Shown piece after piece: positions 9,057 to 17,096 of a stretch of 64,000 bases of DNA. Both the position numbers and the translations under genes were made by a program. The stretch lies in the NCBI RefSeq assembly GCF_002260845.1, contig NZ_BEDT01000001.1, forward strand, positions 310,001 through 374,000, in the 5' to 3' direction. The first letter of the stretch is position 1. Every line of letters begins with the position of its first letter. The DNA comes from Pseudolactococcus reticulitermitis (lineage in GTDB: Bacteria; Bacillota; Bacilli; Lactobacillales; Streptococcaceae). The notes beneath the pieces are model-generated. The model was not told the origin of the DNA. It did no database searches and was given only the letters and a program-made list of their open reading frames with translations.

Positions 9057-9791
9057 TTATTGCATCACCATGCCACCGTCAATGGCAATGGTCTGACCTG
9101 TGATGTATTCTTGGGTTGCGACAAACAAAGCAGCCGTCGCGATTTCTTCTGTGCTACCAAAACGTTTCATCGGAATTTGTGCTTTCATGGCGTCTTTCAC
9201 TTTATCAGATAAAACAGCGGTCATATCACTTTCGATAAACCCTGGTGCAATGGCGTTGACCCGAATATTACGGCTCGCGACTTCGCGCGCAACCGATTTA
9301 GTCAGACCAATTAACCCAGCTTTTGAAGCAGCGTAGTTGGCTTGTCCGACATTACCAATCAAACCAACGACAGAGGTCATGTTGATAATCGCCCCTTGAC
9401 GCGCTTTGGTCATCGGTTTCAAGACAGCCTGTGTCATGTTAAAAGCACCCGTCAGGTTAATTTTCAGCACGCGATCAAAATCATCTGCTGTCATTTTTAA
9501 CATAAGTTTATCTGCTGTGATACCCGCATTATTAATCAAAACATCCACACTACCAAGCGTTTCAGTTGCTGCTTGAATCATGCGTTTAGCATCCTCAGCA
9601 TCACTGACATCACCTGAAACACCGACAACTTGCACATCGTAGGGGTCAAACTCGCCAATCAGTTCTGACGTAATCTCAGAACGACCATTGAGGACGATAT
9701 TCGCCCCATGTGCGGCAAAATGGTGGGCAATGGCAAGACCAATCCCACGTGTTGAGCCGGTGATGAAGACATTTTTATTTGTAATTTCCAT
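9057..9791 (-). CDS. fabG: 3-oxoacyl-ACP reductase
   Basis: A 244-residue short-chain dehydrogenase that reduces 3-oxoacyl-ACP with NADPH. The cofactor loop GSTRGIGLA lies at about 12-20 and NNAG near 87. The catalytic Ser and the Tyr-x-x-x-Lys pair are in NMTSVVGLIGNVGQANYAASKAG. The C-terminus TGQTIAIDGGMVMQ is typical. It starts 3 bases after the fabD stop. Confidence 0.95.
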   Translation of the reverse strand: MEITNKNVFITGSTRGIGLAIAHHFAAHGANIVLNGRSEITSELIGEFDPYDVQVVGVSGDVSDAEDAKRMIQAATETLGSVDVLINNAGITADKLMLKMTADDFDRVLKINLTGAFNMTQAVLKPMTKARQGAIINMTSVVGLIGNVGQANYAASKAGLIGLTKSVAREVASRNIRVNAIAPGFIESDMTAVLSDKVKDAMKAQIPMKRFGSTEEIATAALFVATQEYITGQTIAIDGGMVMQ

Positions 9792-9794
9792 GAT

Positions 9795-10715
9795 TTATTT
9801 CTCCAAAATTGCCTGTAATGTTGCTAAATCTTCGACATGTGTGGTGCTGACGGTCTTATCGATTTTCTTGACAAAGCCTGATAAAGTCTTACCGGGTCCG
9901 ATTTCGATAAAGTCTGTCACGCCCATGTTAAGCATCGTTTCAACAGAGTCGTAAAATTTAACAGGTTCCATAACTTGACGCGTCAACAAAGCTTTGATGT
10001 CCTCAAATGCCATGACTTCTGCGGTTGTGTTCGAAATCAATGGTTTGGCAAAAGGTTTAAAGGCCACTGTTTCTAGTGCAACTGCTAATTTTTCAGATGC
10101 TGGCTCAAGCAAGGCGGTATGGAAAGGCCCTGAAACTTTCAAAGGAATCATCCGTTTCACGCCTGCTGCTGTCAACAGGTCAACCGCTGCATCAACCGCT
10201 GCGACTTCGCCACCGATGACGATTTGCCCCGGCGTGTTATAGTTGGCTGGGCTCACAATCCCCTTAGCTGAGGCTTGTTGGCAAGCCGTCTCAATCACGT
10301 CAGCCGCTGTATTCATGACAGCAACCATTTTACCCGAACCTGTCGGGGCTGCGTCTGCCATGTACTGACCGCGTTTAGCGATGAGCCTTACTGCGTCGGC
10401 GAATGGTAAGCTGCCACTTGCGACGAGTGCTGAATACTCACCCAAGGAAAGACCTGCGACCACATCATAAGCGATATGGTGCGCTTCTAGCAAACGTAAA
10501 ATGGCGACAGATGTCGTCAAAATCGCTGGCTGTGTGTATTTGGTTTCCCCTAATTTGTCAGCGTCGGCATCAATCAGCTGACGTAAATCGTAGCCAAGCA
10601 TTTCAGATGCTTCATCATATGTTGCTTTGACACTCTCAAAATTGTCATATAAATCGCGTGCCATACCTAATTTTTGGGCACCTTGTCCCGCAAATAAAAG
10701 ACCCGTTTTTGTCAT
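9795..10715 (-). CDS. fabD: Malonyl-CoA:ACP transacylase
   Basis: A 306-residue enzyme that loads malonate onto ACP. The start MTKTGLLFAGQGAQKLGMA is canonical, with TTGGAG 7 bases before the ATG at 10715. A longer start at 10727 lacks a site. The nucleophile Ser90 sits in GLSLGEYSALV, the Leu variant of GHSxG seen in this bacterial group, and a catalytic His in GPFHTALLEPA. It overlaps no neighbour and follows fabK by 24 bases. Confidence 0.94.
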   Translation of the reverse strand: MTKTGLLFAGQGAQKLGMARDLYDNFESVKATYDEASEMLGYDLRQLIDADADKLGETKYTQPAILTTSVAILRLLEAHHIAYDVVAGLSLGEYSALVASGSLPFADAVRLIAKRGQYMADAAPTGSGKMVAVMNTAADVIETACQQASAKGIVSPANYNTPGQIVIGGEVAAVDAAVDLLTAAGVKRMIPLKVSGPFHTALLEPASEKLAVALETVAFKPFAKPLISNTTAEVMAFEDIKALLTRQVMEPVKFYDSVETMLNMGVTDFIEIGPGKTLSGFVKKIDKTVSTTHVEDLATLQAILEK

Positions 10716-10739
10716 GCTTGTCTCCAATAATTCCAGTTT

Positions 10740-11696
10740 TTAATCCAACCATTTAGCAGCAGCTTTAATTTCTGCTTGGAAGCCGTTATATAAGTCCAAG
10801 ATGATTTCTTCAGCCGTTTCTTCTTTACGAACGAGACCAGCGATTTGACCTGCCATGACTGAGCCGTTATCAACGTCTCCGTGAATGACTGAGGCTGGTA
10901 ATTTACCAGCGCCCATTTCTTCAAAGACACTCAAATCAGGATCGACTTGTTTGAAAGCAGCCATTTCTGCTGCATCGAAGTCTTTTGTCAACTGATTTTT
11001 AATGGCGCGAACGGCATGACCAAAATGACTAGCCGAAACGACCGTCGAAATATCTTTGGCTTTCAAAACCTTGTCTTTATAGTTTTGGTGGGCATTTGAC
11101 TCTTTGGCCACGATAAAACGCGTGCCGACTTGGACTGCCTCAGCACCCAACATAAAGCCAGCTGCCATACCTTTACCGTCAGCAATACCACCGGCCGCAA
11201 TCACAGGCAAATCCACAGCGTCAGAGACTTGACGGACAAGCGTCATCGTCGTTAATTGACCGATATGACCGCCTGCCTCCATGCCCTCAGCGACAATGGC
11301 ATCAACGCCAATTCGTGACATGGATTTAGCTTGTGCGACACTGGCTACGACAGGAATGACAATCATGCCCGCTGCTTTGAAGCGCTCCATGTATTTTTTA
11401 GGCGAGCCTGCGCCAGTCGTCACGACTTTAACCCCTTCTTCAATGACAAGGTCCACAATGTCATCCACAAAAGGCGAGTGCAACATGATGTTCACCGCAA
11501 ATGGTTTGTCCGTGATTTCGCGGATACGTTGGATATGACCTTTGACCACGTCTTTCGGGGCATTCCCACCACCGATGATGCCAAAGCCACCTGCTTTTGA
11601 AACAGCACCAGCTAAGTCACCGTCAGCAATCCAAGCCATACCACCTTGGAAGATTGGATAGTCAATGTTCAATAGTTCAGTAATTTTAGTTTTCAT
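10740..11696 (-). CDS. fabK: Enoyl-ACP reductase II (FMN-dependent)
   Basis: A 318-residue FMN flavoprotein catalysing the last reduction of each fatty acid cycle. Family marks are YPIFQGGMAWIADGDLAGAVSKAGG, the GGGNAP loop, the EGMEAGGHIGQLTTM stretch with the catalytic His, and AAGGIADGKGMAAGFMLGA for phosphate binding. It lies between acpP and fabD in the classical streptococcal order. The upstream spacer holds a hairpin and a perfect FabT-type box. The ATG at 11696 has only a poor ribosome site (TAAG). Confidence 0.93.
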   Translation of the reverse strand: MKTKITELLNIDYPIFQGGMAWIADGDLAGAVSKAGGFGIIGGGNAPKDVVKGHIQRIREITDKPFAVNIMLHSPFVDDIVDLVIEEGVKVVTTGAGSPKKYMERFKAAGMIVIPVVASVAQAKSMSRIGVDAIVAEGMEAGGHIGQLTTMTLVRQVSDAVDLPVIAAGGIADGKGMAAGFMLGAEAVQVGTRFIVAKESNAHQNYKDKVLKAKDISTVVSASHFGHAVRAIKNQLTKDFDAAEMAAFKQVDPDLSVFEEMGAGKLPASVIHGDVDNGSVMAGQIAGLVRKEETAEEIILDLYNGFQAEIKAAAKWLD

Positions 11697-11723
11697 CTTA
11701 TATTTATTTTTAGTTTTTTAAAA

Positions 11724-11742
11724 TAGTTTGATAATCAAACTA
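11724..11742 (-). promoter_or_regulatory. FabT operator in front of fabK
   Basis: TAGTTTGATAATCAAACTA is a perfect 19-bp palindrome around a central base and matches the known FabT box TTTGAnnnTCAAA. A TATAGT element on the minus strand overlaps its upstream edge. It suggests a second FabT-controlled entry point inside the operon, serving fabK and the genes beyond. Confidence 0.75.
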
Positions 11743-11749
11743 TAGGGAT

Positions 11750-11780
11750 AAAAATTTTGAGAACGTATGATACGCTCTCA
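11750..11780 (-). terminator. Hairpin after acpP (terminator or attenuator)
   Basis: On the minus strand TGAGAGCGTA-tca-TACGTTCTCA, a 10-bp stem with one wobble, is followed by AAATTTTT. It lies 13 bases past the acpP stop. It may end part of the acpP transcripts, giving ACP more mRNA than the downstream genes. Confidence 0.55.
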
Positions 11781-11793
11781 GAATTTGTATGGG

Positions 11794-12021
11794 TTATTCA
11801 GCGATTTTAGCGTCTACGAATTTGACCAAGTCACCAACAGTGTTAAGACCATCTTCAGTTTCGATTGCGATATCGTATTCATCTTCAATTTCATTGATGA
11901 TTTGGAAGATGTCAAGTGAATCCGCATCAAGTGATTCAAATGATGTGTCAAGCGTGATTTCGCTTGCATCTTTACCGAGTTCTTCAACGATAATTTCTTG
12001 AACTTTTTCAAATACTGCCAT
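11794..12021 (-). CDS. acpP: Acyl carrier protein
   Basis: A 75-residue acidic protein with the phosphopantetheine attachment serine in [11 protein letters not shown] (Ser about 35). It carries the growing acyl chain for all Fab enzymes of this operon. GGAG lies 8 bases before the ATG at 12021. The strong site and the downstream hairpin fit high-level expression. Confidence 0.95.
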   Translation of the reverse strand: MAVFEKVQEIIVEELGKDASEITLDTSFESLDADSLDIFQIINEIEDEYDIAIETEDGLNTVGDLVKFVDAKIAE

Positions 12022-12100
12022 GATTAAATCTCCAATTTTTCTATTATATACTATAGGACATGTCCCGCCTGCGCGCGCATTATCCTTGCAATAAGATTAC

Positions 12101-13081
12101 CTAAATTTTAACAACAAGTGTGCCCCATGTCAAGCCACCCCCAAAACCAGTCAAGACCAATTTTTGTGAACCGTCTAATTGAATGGTGCCGGCATCAACC
12201 GCTTCTGATAAGAGAATGGGAATGCTGGCGGCACTTGTATTACCATATGCCTGCATATTTTGCAGAAATTTACTACGGTCTGTTTTGATTTTCCGTGCCA
12301 TTTTATCCAAAATCCTTGAATTGGCTTGATGTAAGAGCAGATAATCAATGTCATCTGGACTTAGCTCAGCTTTTTCAAGACTTTCTAAAATGTTTTTAGG
12401 GACATCTCGGACAGCAAAATCAAAAATCGCACGACCATCCATTTTCAAAAATAAATCATCTGATAACTCAGGTGTCGAAAAGGGCGACTTGGGTTGCGTC
12501 AGATGGCTGGTCAAACTCATGCCACGCTGACCGTCAGATTTTAGCGTTTCTGCTAAAATCAAGGGTGTTTCTGATATCGCTTGGAGTAAAACACCACCTG
12601 CGCCATCACCAAATAACACGCTTGTCGACCGATCTGACCAATCGACAATTTTTGACAAGACTTCAGCACCGATGACAATCCCGTTTCGGTAAGCACCACT
12701 CGCAAGCAACTTGTCCGCGACAGATAGGGCGTAAACAAAGCCACTACAAGCTGCAGTTAAATCAAAAGCGAAGGCCTTACTTGCCCCTAATTTGGCCTGA
12801 ACAAGGCTTGCCGTACTAGGCATATTGCCGTCTGGTGAAACAGTTGCGACGATGATAAAGTCAAGGTCTTCAGCTGCTAATGCCGCTTTTTTAAGCAATT
12901 GCAGACCGACATTGGCAGCTAAGTCTGAAGTATTTTCATCTTGAACGATGTGGCGTTGTCGAATCCCTGTTCGGGACGCAATCCAGTCATCAGACGTTGC
13001 CATGATGTGACTTAACTCATCATTTGTCACGACTTGCTCTGGTGCATAGTGCGCAGTTGCCGTTACTTTGGCAAAAGTCAT
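12101..13081 (-). CDS. fabH: Beta-ketoacyl-ACP synthase III
   Basis: A 326-residue initiating condensing enzyme (acetyl-CoA plus malonyl-ACP). The catalytic triad is visible: Cys in [13 protein letters not shown] (about 112), His in [11 protein letters not shown] and Asn in [11 protein letters not shown]. The C-terminus [15 protein letters not shown] is typical. The start overlaps the fabT stop (ATGA), coupling enzyme synthesis to the regulator. The 80-base spacer to acpP contains short palindromes (GGACATGTCC and TGCGCGCGCA) of unknown use. Confidence 0.95.
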   Translation of the reverse strand: MTFAKVTATAHYAPEQVVTNDELSHIMATSDDWIASRTGIRQRHIVQDENTSDLAANVGLQLLKKAALAAEDLDFIIVATVSPDGNMPSTASLVQAKLGASKAFAFDLTAACSGFVYALSVADKLLASGAYRNGIVIGAEVLSKIVDWSDRSTSVLFGDGAGGVLLQAISETPLILAETLKSDGQRGMSLTSHLTQPKSPFSTPELSDDLFLKMDGRAIFDFAVRDVPKNILESLEKAELSPDDIDYLLLHQANSRILDKMARKIKTDRSKFLQNMQAYGNTSAASIPILLSEAVDAGTIQLDGSQKLVLTGFGGGLTWGTLVVKI

Positions 13082-13515
13082 TTAATTTCCTCCAAAAATG
13101 TGTGAAGATTTTCCAGACCTGTTTGTAAAATTTTCACGTCATCATCTGGTAGGTCTGCAACAAAGCGTTTAACCATTTCGCGGTGAAACTTACGATGCAA
13201 GCGATAAAGCAAGCGACCACGGCTAGATAAGGACACATTGACCACACGCCGGTCATGTTCACTCCGATAGCGTTCAATGTAGCCCTTTTTCTCCAGACGG
13301 TTGAGTGACACGGTAACCGTGCCGACTGTCAACATCAAGTCTTTGGCGATATCGCTTGGTGTCGTCATGCCCACCTCACCAATACTGTCAATCGTGTGCA
13401 TCTCCTTAATCGACACATCTGAAAAACGAGATGTCCGTAAGGTTGCTTCCTCAACAATCAAAATATTGTTGAAAATATGAGTGAGATATTTATTTATTTT
13501 TGTATAATCTACCAT
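13078..13515 (-). CDS. fabT: FabT, MarR-family repressor of fatty acid synthesis
   Basis: A 145-residue winged-helix regulator. Its N-terminus ([21 protein letters not shown]) and [48 protein letters not shown], seen here in pieces, match streptococcal FabT closely. As known for the family, it represses fab genes when bound to long-chain acyl-ACP. It heads the operon and is probably autoregulated, as its promoter is ringed by FabT-type boxes. The ATG at 13515 is preceded in frame by a TTG at 13518 that has the better spacing to GGGA; either could be used. Confidence 0.93.
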   Translation of the reverse strand: MVDYTKINKYLTHIFNNILIVEEATLRTSRFSDVSIKEMHTIDSIGEVGMTTPSDIAKDLMLTVGTVTVSLNRLEKKGYIERYRSEHDRRVVNVSLSSRGRLLYRLHRKFHREMVKRFVADLPDDDVKILQTGLENLHTFLEEIK

Positions 13516-13543
13516 CAACCATAGTCCCTTTCACGAATATCGT

Positions 13544-13573
13544 TTTGACTGTCAAGTTGTTTGACTATCAAAT
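13544..13573 (-). promoter_or_regulatory. Two adjacent FabT boxes downstream of the fabT -10
   Basis: TTTGACTGTCAAG (13544-13556) and TTTGACTATCAAA (13560-13572) are centred 16 bases apart, immediately downstream of the fabT -10 element. A weaker third copy (TTTGGCTGTCAAG, 13589-13601) covers the -35. This fits FabT autorepression. Confidence 0.7.
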
Positions 13574-13600
13574 TATATCAAGATATTTTTTGGCTGTCAA
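13572..13600 (-). promoter_or_regulatory. fabT/fab operon promoter
   Basis: The minus strand has TTGACA (13595-13600), a 17-base spacer and TATAAT (13572-13577) preceded by TGA. This is close to the ideal housekeeping promoter. It drives the operon from fabT. Confidence 0.8.
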
Positions 13601-13621
13601 GAAAAATTTTGTTTAAAAAAT

Positions 13622-13652
13622 AGTTTGACAATCAAGTAATTTTTGTTAAAAT
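13622..13652 (+). promoter_or_regulatory. FabT box overlapping the promoter of the divergent flavoprotein gene
   Basis: AGTTTGACAATCAAGT (13622-13637) contains the -35 TTGACA (13625-13630). It is followed by a 16-base spacer and TAAAAT (13647-13652) with an upstream TG. The gene at 13731 is therefore a likely FabT target. Confidence 0.65.
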
Positions 13653-13730
13653 AAATTATGTGGTTTAGATTATCTAGTTGTCATAACCACTAAAAATATA
13701 ATCATGATTATATCTACAAGAGGAAGAATA

Positions 13731-14828
13731 ATGAAACTACCAGAACTTAAAATAGGCGACTTGACAGCGAAAATCCCTGTCATTCAAGGTGGTATGGGGA
13801 TTGGGATTTCCCTCAATAGACTGGCAGGCTCTGTTGCTGCCGAAGGCGGGATTGGTATCTTATCCACTGCCCAAATTGGTTTCCAAGAAGAGAATTTTAA
13901 ACGCGCTTCTGTCAGAACCAACCTGCAAACCATCAAAAAACAATTGGATAAAGCCCGTAGCTATGCTAAGGGTGGCATTCTCGGTTTCAACGTCATGGTC
14001 GCGAGTTTCCGTTATGATGATGTGGTGCGAGCAACGGTCGAAGCTGGTGCTGATGTGATCATTTCTGGCGCTGGTCTACCGATGAACTTGCCTGATTTGG
14101 TGGGTGATGCCAAGACAAAGATTGCACCGATTGTCTCATCTGTTAAGGCTGCCAAACTTATTTTACGAAATTGGGCTAAAAAATATAACCGAACGGCTGA
14201 CTTCGTTGTCATTGAAGGCCCTAAAGCTGGTGGTCACCTCGGCTTTAAAGCGGACCAAATCGAAGAAGCCATCCTGGGCATGGACGATGAAATCGTTAAA
14301 ATCATTGCACACGTTAAGGAATACGAAGACAAATTTGATATGAAAATCCCTGTGATTTTCGCAGGGGGCGTTTGGGATCGTTCTGATATTGATCACTATC
14401 TCAACTTGGGCTGTTCAGGCGTGCAAATGGCGACGCGTTTCATTGGCACAGAGGAGTGTGATGCCCCCGATGACTTTAAAGACCGTTTCCTGAAAGCGAC
14501 CGAAGATGATATTCATTTGACGACATCCCCTGTTGGCTTACCGGGGCGTGCGATTGATAATCAATTTACTGACACCATTACCAAGGGTGTCGCGGCCTAC
14601 AAGGCGCAAGAGGCACCGAAAACGCCGATTATTCCGATTGCTGGCTGTTTGAACTGCTTGCAGCATAAGCTGTGCGACCGTAAGACGATTCCTTACTGTA
14701 TCAGCGAGGCTTTGCTCAATTCTGTCGAGCATAACACGGATATGGGCTTGATTTTCTCTGGGACTAATGGTTACCGGATTAATGAAATCACGACGGTTAA
14801 AGCGATTTTTGATGAGATTGCGGTATAA
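13731..14828 (+). CDS. Nitronate monooxygenase/FabK-like FMN protein with C-terminal Cys cluster
   Basis: A protein of 365 residues in the NMO/FabK FMN-dependent TIM-barrel family: IQGGMGIGISLNRLAGSVAAEGG at the start, EGPKAGGHLGF with the family His, and FAGGVWDRSDI for the FMN phosphate. Unlike FabK it ends in a cysteine-rich stretch CLNCLQHKLCDRKTIPYC that could bind a metal or iron-sulfur cluster. The ATG at 13731 has GAGGAAG 6 bases upstream; an earlier start at 13704 does not. It is divergent from fabT with a FabT box on its promoter, so a lipid-linked role is likely. The substrate is unknown. Confidence 0.75.
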   Translation: MKLPELKIGDLTAKIPVIQGGMGIGISLNRLAGSVAAEGGIGILSTAQIGFQEENFKRASVRTNLQTIKKQLDKARSYAKGGILGFNVMVASFRYDDVVRATVEAGADVIISGAGLPMNLPDLVGDAKTKIAPIVSSVKAAKLILRNWAKKYNRTADFVVIEGPKAGGHLGFKADQIEEAILGMDDEIVKIIAHVKEYEDKFDMKIPVIFAGGVWDRSDIDHYLNLGCSGVQMATRFIGTEECDAPDDFKDRFLKATEDDIHLTTSPVGLPGRAIDNQFTDTITKGVAAYKAQEAPKTPIIPIAGCLNCLQHKLCDRKTIPYCISEALLNSVEHNTDMGLIFSGTNGYRINEITTVKAIFDEIAV

Positions 14829-14839
14829 GTTATAAAAAT

Positions 14840-14870
14840 AAAAAATGGCGATTTATTTTCGTCGTTTTTT
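14840..14870 (+). terminator. Terminator after the flavoprotein gene
   Basis: AAAAATGGCGA-tttattt-TCGTCGTTTTTT forms an 11-bp stem with two G-U pairs, ending in a T-run, 12 bases past the stop codon. Confidence 0.7.
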
Positions 14871-14910
14871 GTTTTAAAGCAAATATTTTGTTAAACTAGA
14901 TTTAAAATAT

Positions 14911-15396
14911 ATGATTAGAGTGGTATTGGGTGACGATATGCAACTAATAAAAATGCAGTTGGAGCGCTTTGAAAGCTGGAAAATTGCTGCGATTAAGGAA
15001 TTTGCCAAAGGTAAAGTAGAAAATGGAGAATGGTCCCAGACCGAATCTTATCAGTTATCAGAACAAGAGCTGAACACGATATTACCCGATGGCTATCAAA
15101 CACCTCAACATTATTTTTATGAAATGATGGTAGACGATCAAATTGTCGGCAATATTTGGGCAACGATAACTGACGAAGTCCCTACCACTGCTTATATTTT
15201 AGATATTGGTGTCTACCCAGATTTTCAAGACTTGGGTTACGGCTCAACAGCTTTAAAATTGCTCGCCCTTGAAGCTAAAAAGTTGCAGTGTCAAGCAGTT
15301 AAACGACATGTTTTTGGTAAAAACAAAAGAGCGATTCATGTCTATCAAAAAATAGGATTTGAGATGACTGATATTGAAATGGTTATGAAACTTTAA
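14911..15396 (+). CDS. GNAT-family N-acetyltransferase
   Basis: A 161-residue protein with the GNAT core. A beta strand YILDIGVYPDFQDLGYGSTALKLL contains the acetyl-CoA-binding Q-x-x-G-x-G pattern, followed by HVFGKNKRAIHVYQKIGFEMT, the conserved helix-strand at the C-terminus. The acceptor is unknown. The ATG at 14911 has no obvious ribosome site. An in-frame ATG at 14938, ahead of MQLIKMQLERF, is an alternative. It stands alone between two transcription units. Confidence 0.75.
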   Translation: MIRVVLGDDMQLIKMQLERFESWKIAAIKEFAKGKVENGEWSQTESYQLSEQELNTILPDGYQTPQHYFYEMMVDDQIVGNIWATITDEVPTTAYILDIGVYPDFQDLGYGSTALKLLALEAKKLQCQAVKRHVFGKNKRAIHVYQKIGFEMTDIEMVMKL

Positions 15397-15462
15397 AGTG
15401 ACCAATTCGACTTCACCTCAACTCATTACTTTTTATTTCATTATTATATATAGGAGAAAATT

Positions 15463-16407
15463 ATGCCAACTTTACAAGCCACTTTCTACGGTCATACTTA
15501 TGACAATCCTTTTATGAACGCTTCTGGCGTGCATTGTATGACGACGACAGAACTCGATGCGCTCGCAGATTCTGCAGCGGGTTCCTTTGTGACCAAGTCT
15601 GCGACGGCAGAGGCGCGCGAAGGCAATCCTGAGCCGCGTTATGTCAATGTTGATCTGGGTAGTATCAATTCTATGGGATTGCCAAATCTAGGCTTAGATT
15701 ACTATCTTGATGACGCGATTAAGCGTCAAGCCAGCCATCCAGACCAACCTTTTGTGATGAGCGTTGCCTCTTATCAAGGCTTCAATGAATATGTAGCCAA
15801 TATGCGCAAAATTCAAGAGAGTGACTATACTGGACTGGTTGAATTGAATTTATCTTGCCCTAATGTCCCTGGCAAGCCACAAATGGCCTATGATTTTGAA
15901 GATACGGACAAACTCTTAACTGAAATTTTTGCCTTCTATACCAAGCCTTTTGGGGTGAAATTACCACCTTATTTTGACATCATGCACTTTGATAAAATTG
16001 CGGCCGTCCTCAATCAATTTGACCTTAAATTTGTCAACTGTATCAATTCTATCGGTAATGGCTTGTATATTGATGAAGCCACTGACACGGTAGTTATTAA
16101 ACCTAAAGGTGGTTTTGGCGGCATCGGTGGCGAATACGTCAAACCGACTGCCCTTGCCAATGTCCGTGCCCTGAAGCAACGTCTGAACCCAAGTATCGAA
16201 ATCATCGGGACTGGTGGGATTTTGACTGGGCGTGATGCCTATGAACATTTGCTTTGTGGCGCTTCTATGCTTCAAGTTGGGACACAGCTTGAAAAAGAAG
16301 GCCTTGGGGTCTTTGAGCGTTTAACTGCTGAATTGCTGGCAATTTTAGAAGCGAAAGGCTATGCGTCAATTGCTGAGTTTAAGGGTATGCTTGGGACTTT
16401 GGACTAA
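15463..16407 (+). CDS. pyrD: Dihydroorotate dehydrogenase A (class 1A)
   Basis: A 314-residue FMN enzyme oxidising dihydroorotate to orotate in pyrimidine synthesis, probably with fumarate as acceptor as in the lactococcal PyrDA. The catalytic Cys132 lies in [23 protein letters not shown] and [20 protein letters not shown] are typical FMN-binding parts. There is no PyrK partner next to it, in line with class 1A, which works without one. AGGAGA precedes the ATG at 15463. It is monocistronic and ends at a strong terminator. Confidence 0.93.
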   Translation: MPTLQATFYGHTYDNPFMNASGVHCMTTTELDALADSAAGSFVTKSATAEAREGNPEPRYVNVDLGSINSMGLPNLGLDYYLDDAIKRQASHPDQPFVMSVASYQGFNEYVANMRKIQESDYTGLVELNLSCPNVPGKPQMAYDFEDTDKLLTEIFAFYTKPFGVKLPPYFDIMHFDKIAAVLNQFDLKFVNCINSIGNGLYIDEATDTVVIKPKGGFGGIGGEYVKPTALANVRALKQRLNPSIEIIGTGGILTGRDAYEHLLCGASMLQVGTQLEKEGLGVFERLTAELLAILEAKGYASIAEFKGMLGTLD

Positions 16408-16462
16408 AATGACAGATTGAGATGAAAGTTACAGATTAACATTTCTTAAATTACCGAAATAT

Positions 16463-16526
16463 AGACAGAAAAAACACCAGAATATAACGTTTTTAAAAAC
16501 GAATATTTTGGTGTTTTTTTCTGTCT
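16463..16526. terminator. Bidirectional terminator between pyrD and the acidic orphan gene
   Basis: A long inverted repeat pairs agacagaaaaaacaccagaatat (16463-16485) with its complement at 16503-16526. It closes over a small cgtttttaaaaacg hairpin. T-runs exist on both strands, so it can serve both convergent genes. Confidence 0.8.
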
Positions 16527-16544
16527 GTTCTGATGATATATTTT

Positions 16545-16907
16545 TCAAACATTATTTCTAGACTGTCGCAATTCTTTTATCTCTTTTCGATATCTCAAAA
16601 GGACTTCTTTTAGTTCTGTGATTGTCAAGGTAACAGGTGGTAGAACCACACTTGGGTCATAATCTTCCTCTTCATCATTTATATCAGCGATTGTTACAGT
16701 ATCGTTCTCATTAACTTCTAAATACCATTCATCACTATTCCAATGGTCATTCTCTGGTTTTTCATTCCAATGGTCTAAATCATAAAGTAATTCTTTTTCT
16801 AAACGGTCGTCATACATCTCATTTAAAAATATTGTTAATAGATTTAAATCATCATCATCAAACCACGGCATAGGTGGTGTACCTAGTAATTTGAAATTTA
16901 AGTCCAT
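16545..16907 (-). CDS. Acidic protein of unknown function
   Basis: A 120-residue, strongly acidic protein (runs such as FDDDDLN and DINDEEEDYD) with many Trp and Asn and a basic helical tail (LRYRKEIKELRQSRNNV). No signal peptide or membrane segment is visible and I do not recognise the family. The gene is real: AAGGAG lies 9 bases before the ATG, it has its own flanking terminator, and the frame is uninterrupted. Small, solitary acidic proteins of this kind are often toxin-immunity or phage-derived proteins, but no partner is adjacent, so this is only a suggestion. Confidence 0.6.
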   Translation of the reverse strand: MDLNFKLLGTPPMPWFDDDDLNLLTIFLNEMYDDRLEKELLYDLDHWNEKPENDHWNSDEWYLEVNENDTVTIADINDEEEDYDPSVVLPPVTLTITELKEVLLRYRKEIKELRQSRNNV

Positions 16908-17040
16908 TTTTTATTTCTCCTTATATTTTTATTTAGTAAAGATAACACAATTGCCGCCTTAGCACCAACTGTATCATTATTTTATTATATAAAGTGTTTT
17001 ATGTCAAAATTTAATCTTTATTCTTTTTTAAATGTATTAA

Positions 17041-17088
17041 AAAATAAGTTCCTCTTATCTTACTTTCAAGATAAGAGGAACTTATTTT
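17041..17088 (-). terminator. Terminator of the pdh operon
   Basis: A perfect 21-bp stem (17041-17061 with 17068-17088) closes a 6-base loop and ends in a T-run on the minus strand, 8 bases past the pdhD stop. Each arm holds the core CCTCTTATCTT/AAGATAAGAGG. Because of the A/T ends it may also work on the plus strand. Confidence 0.85.
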
Positions 17089-17096
17089 ATTTTACA

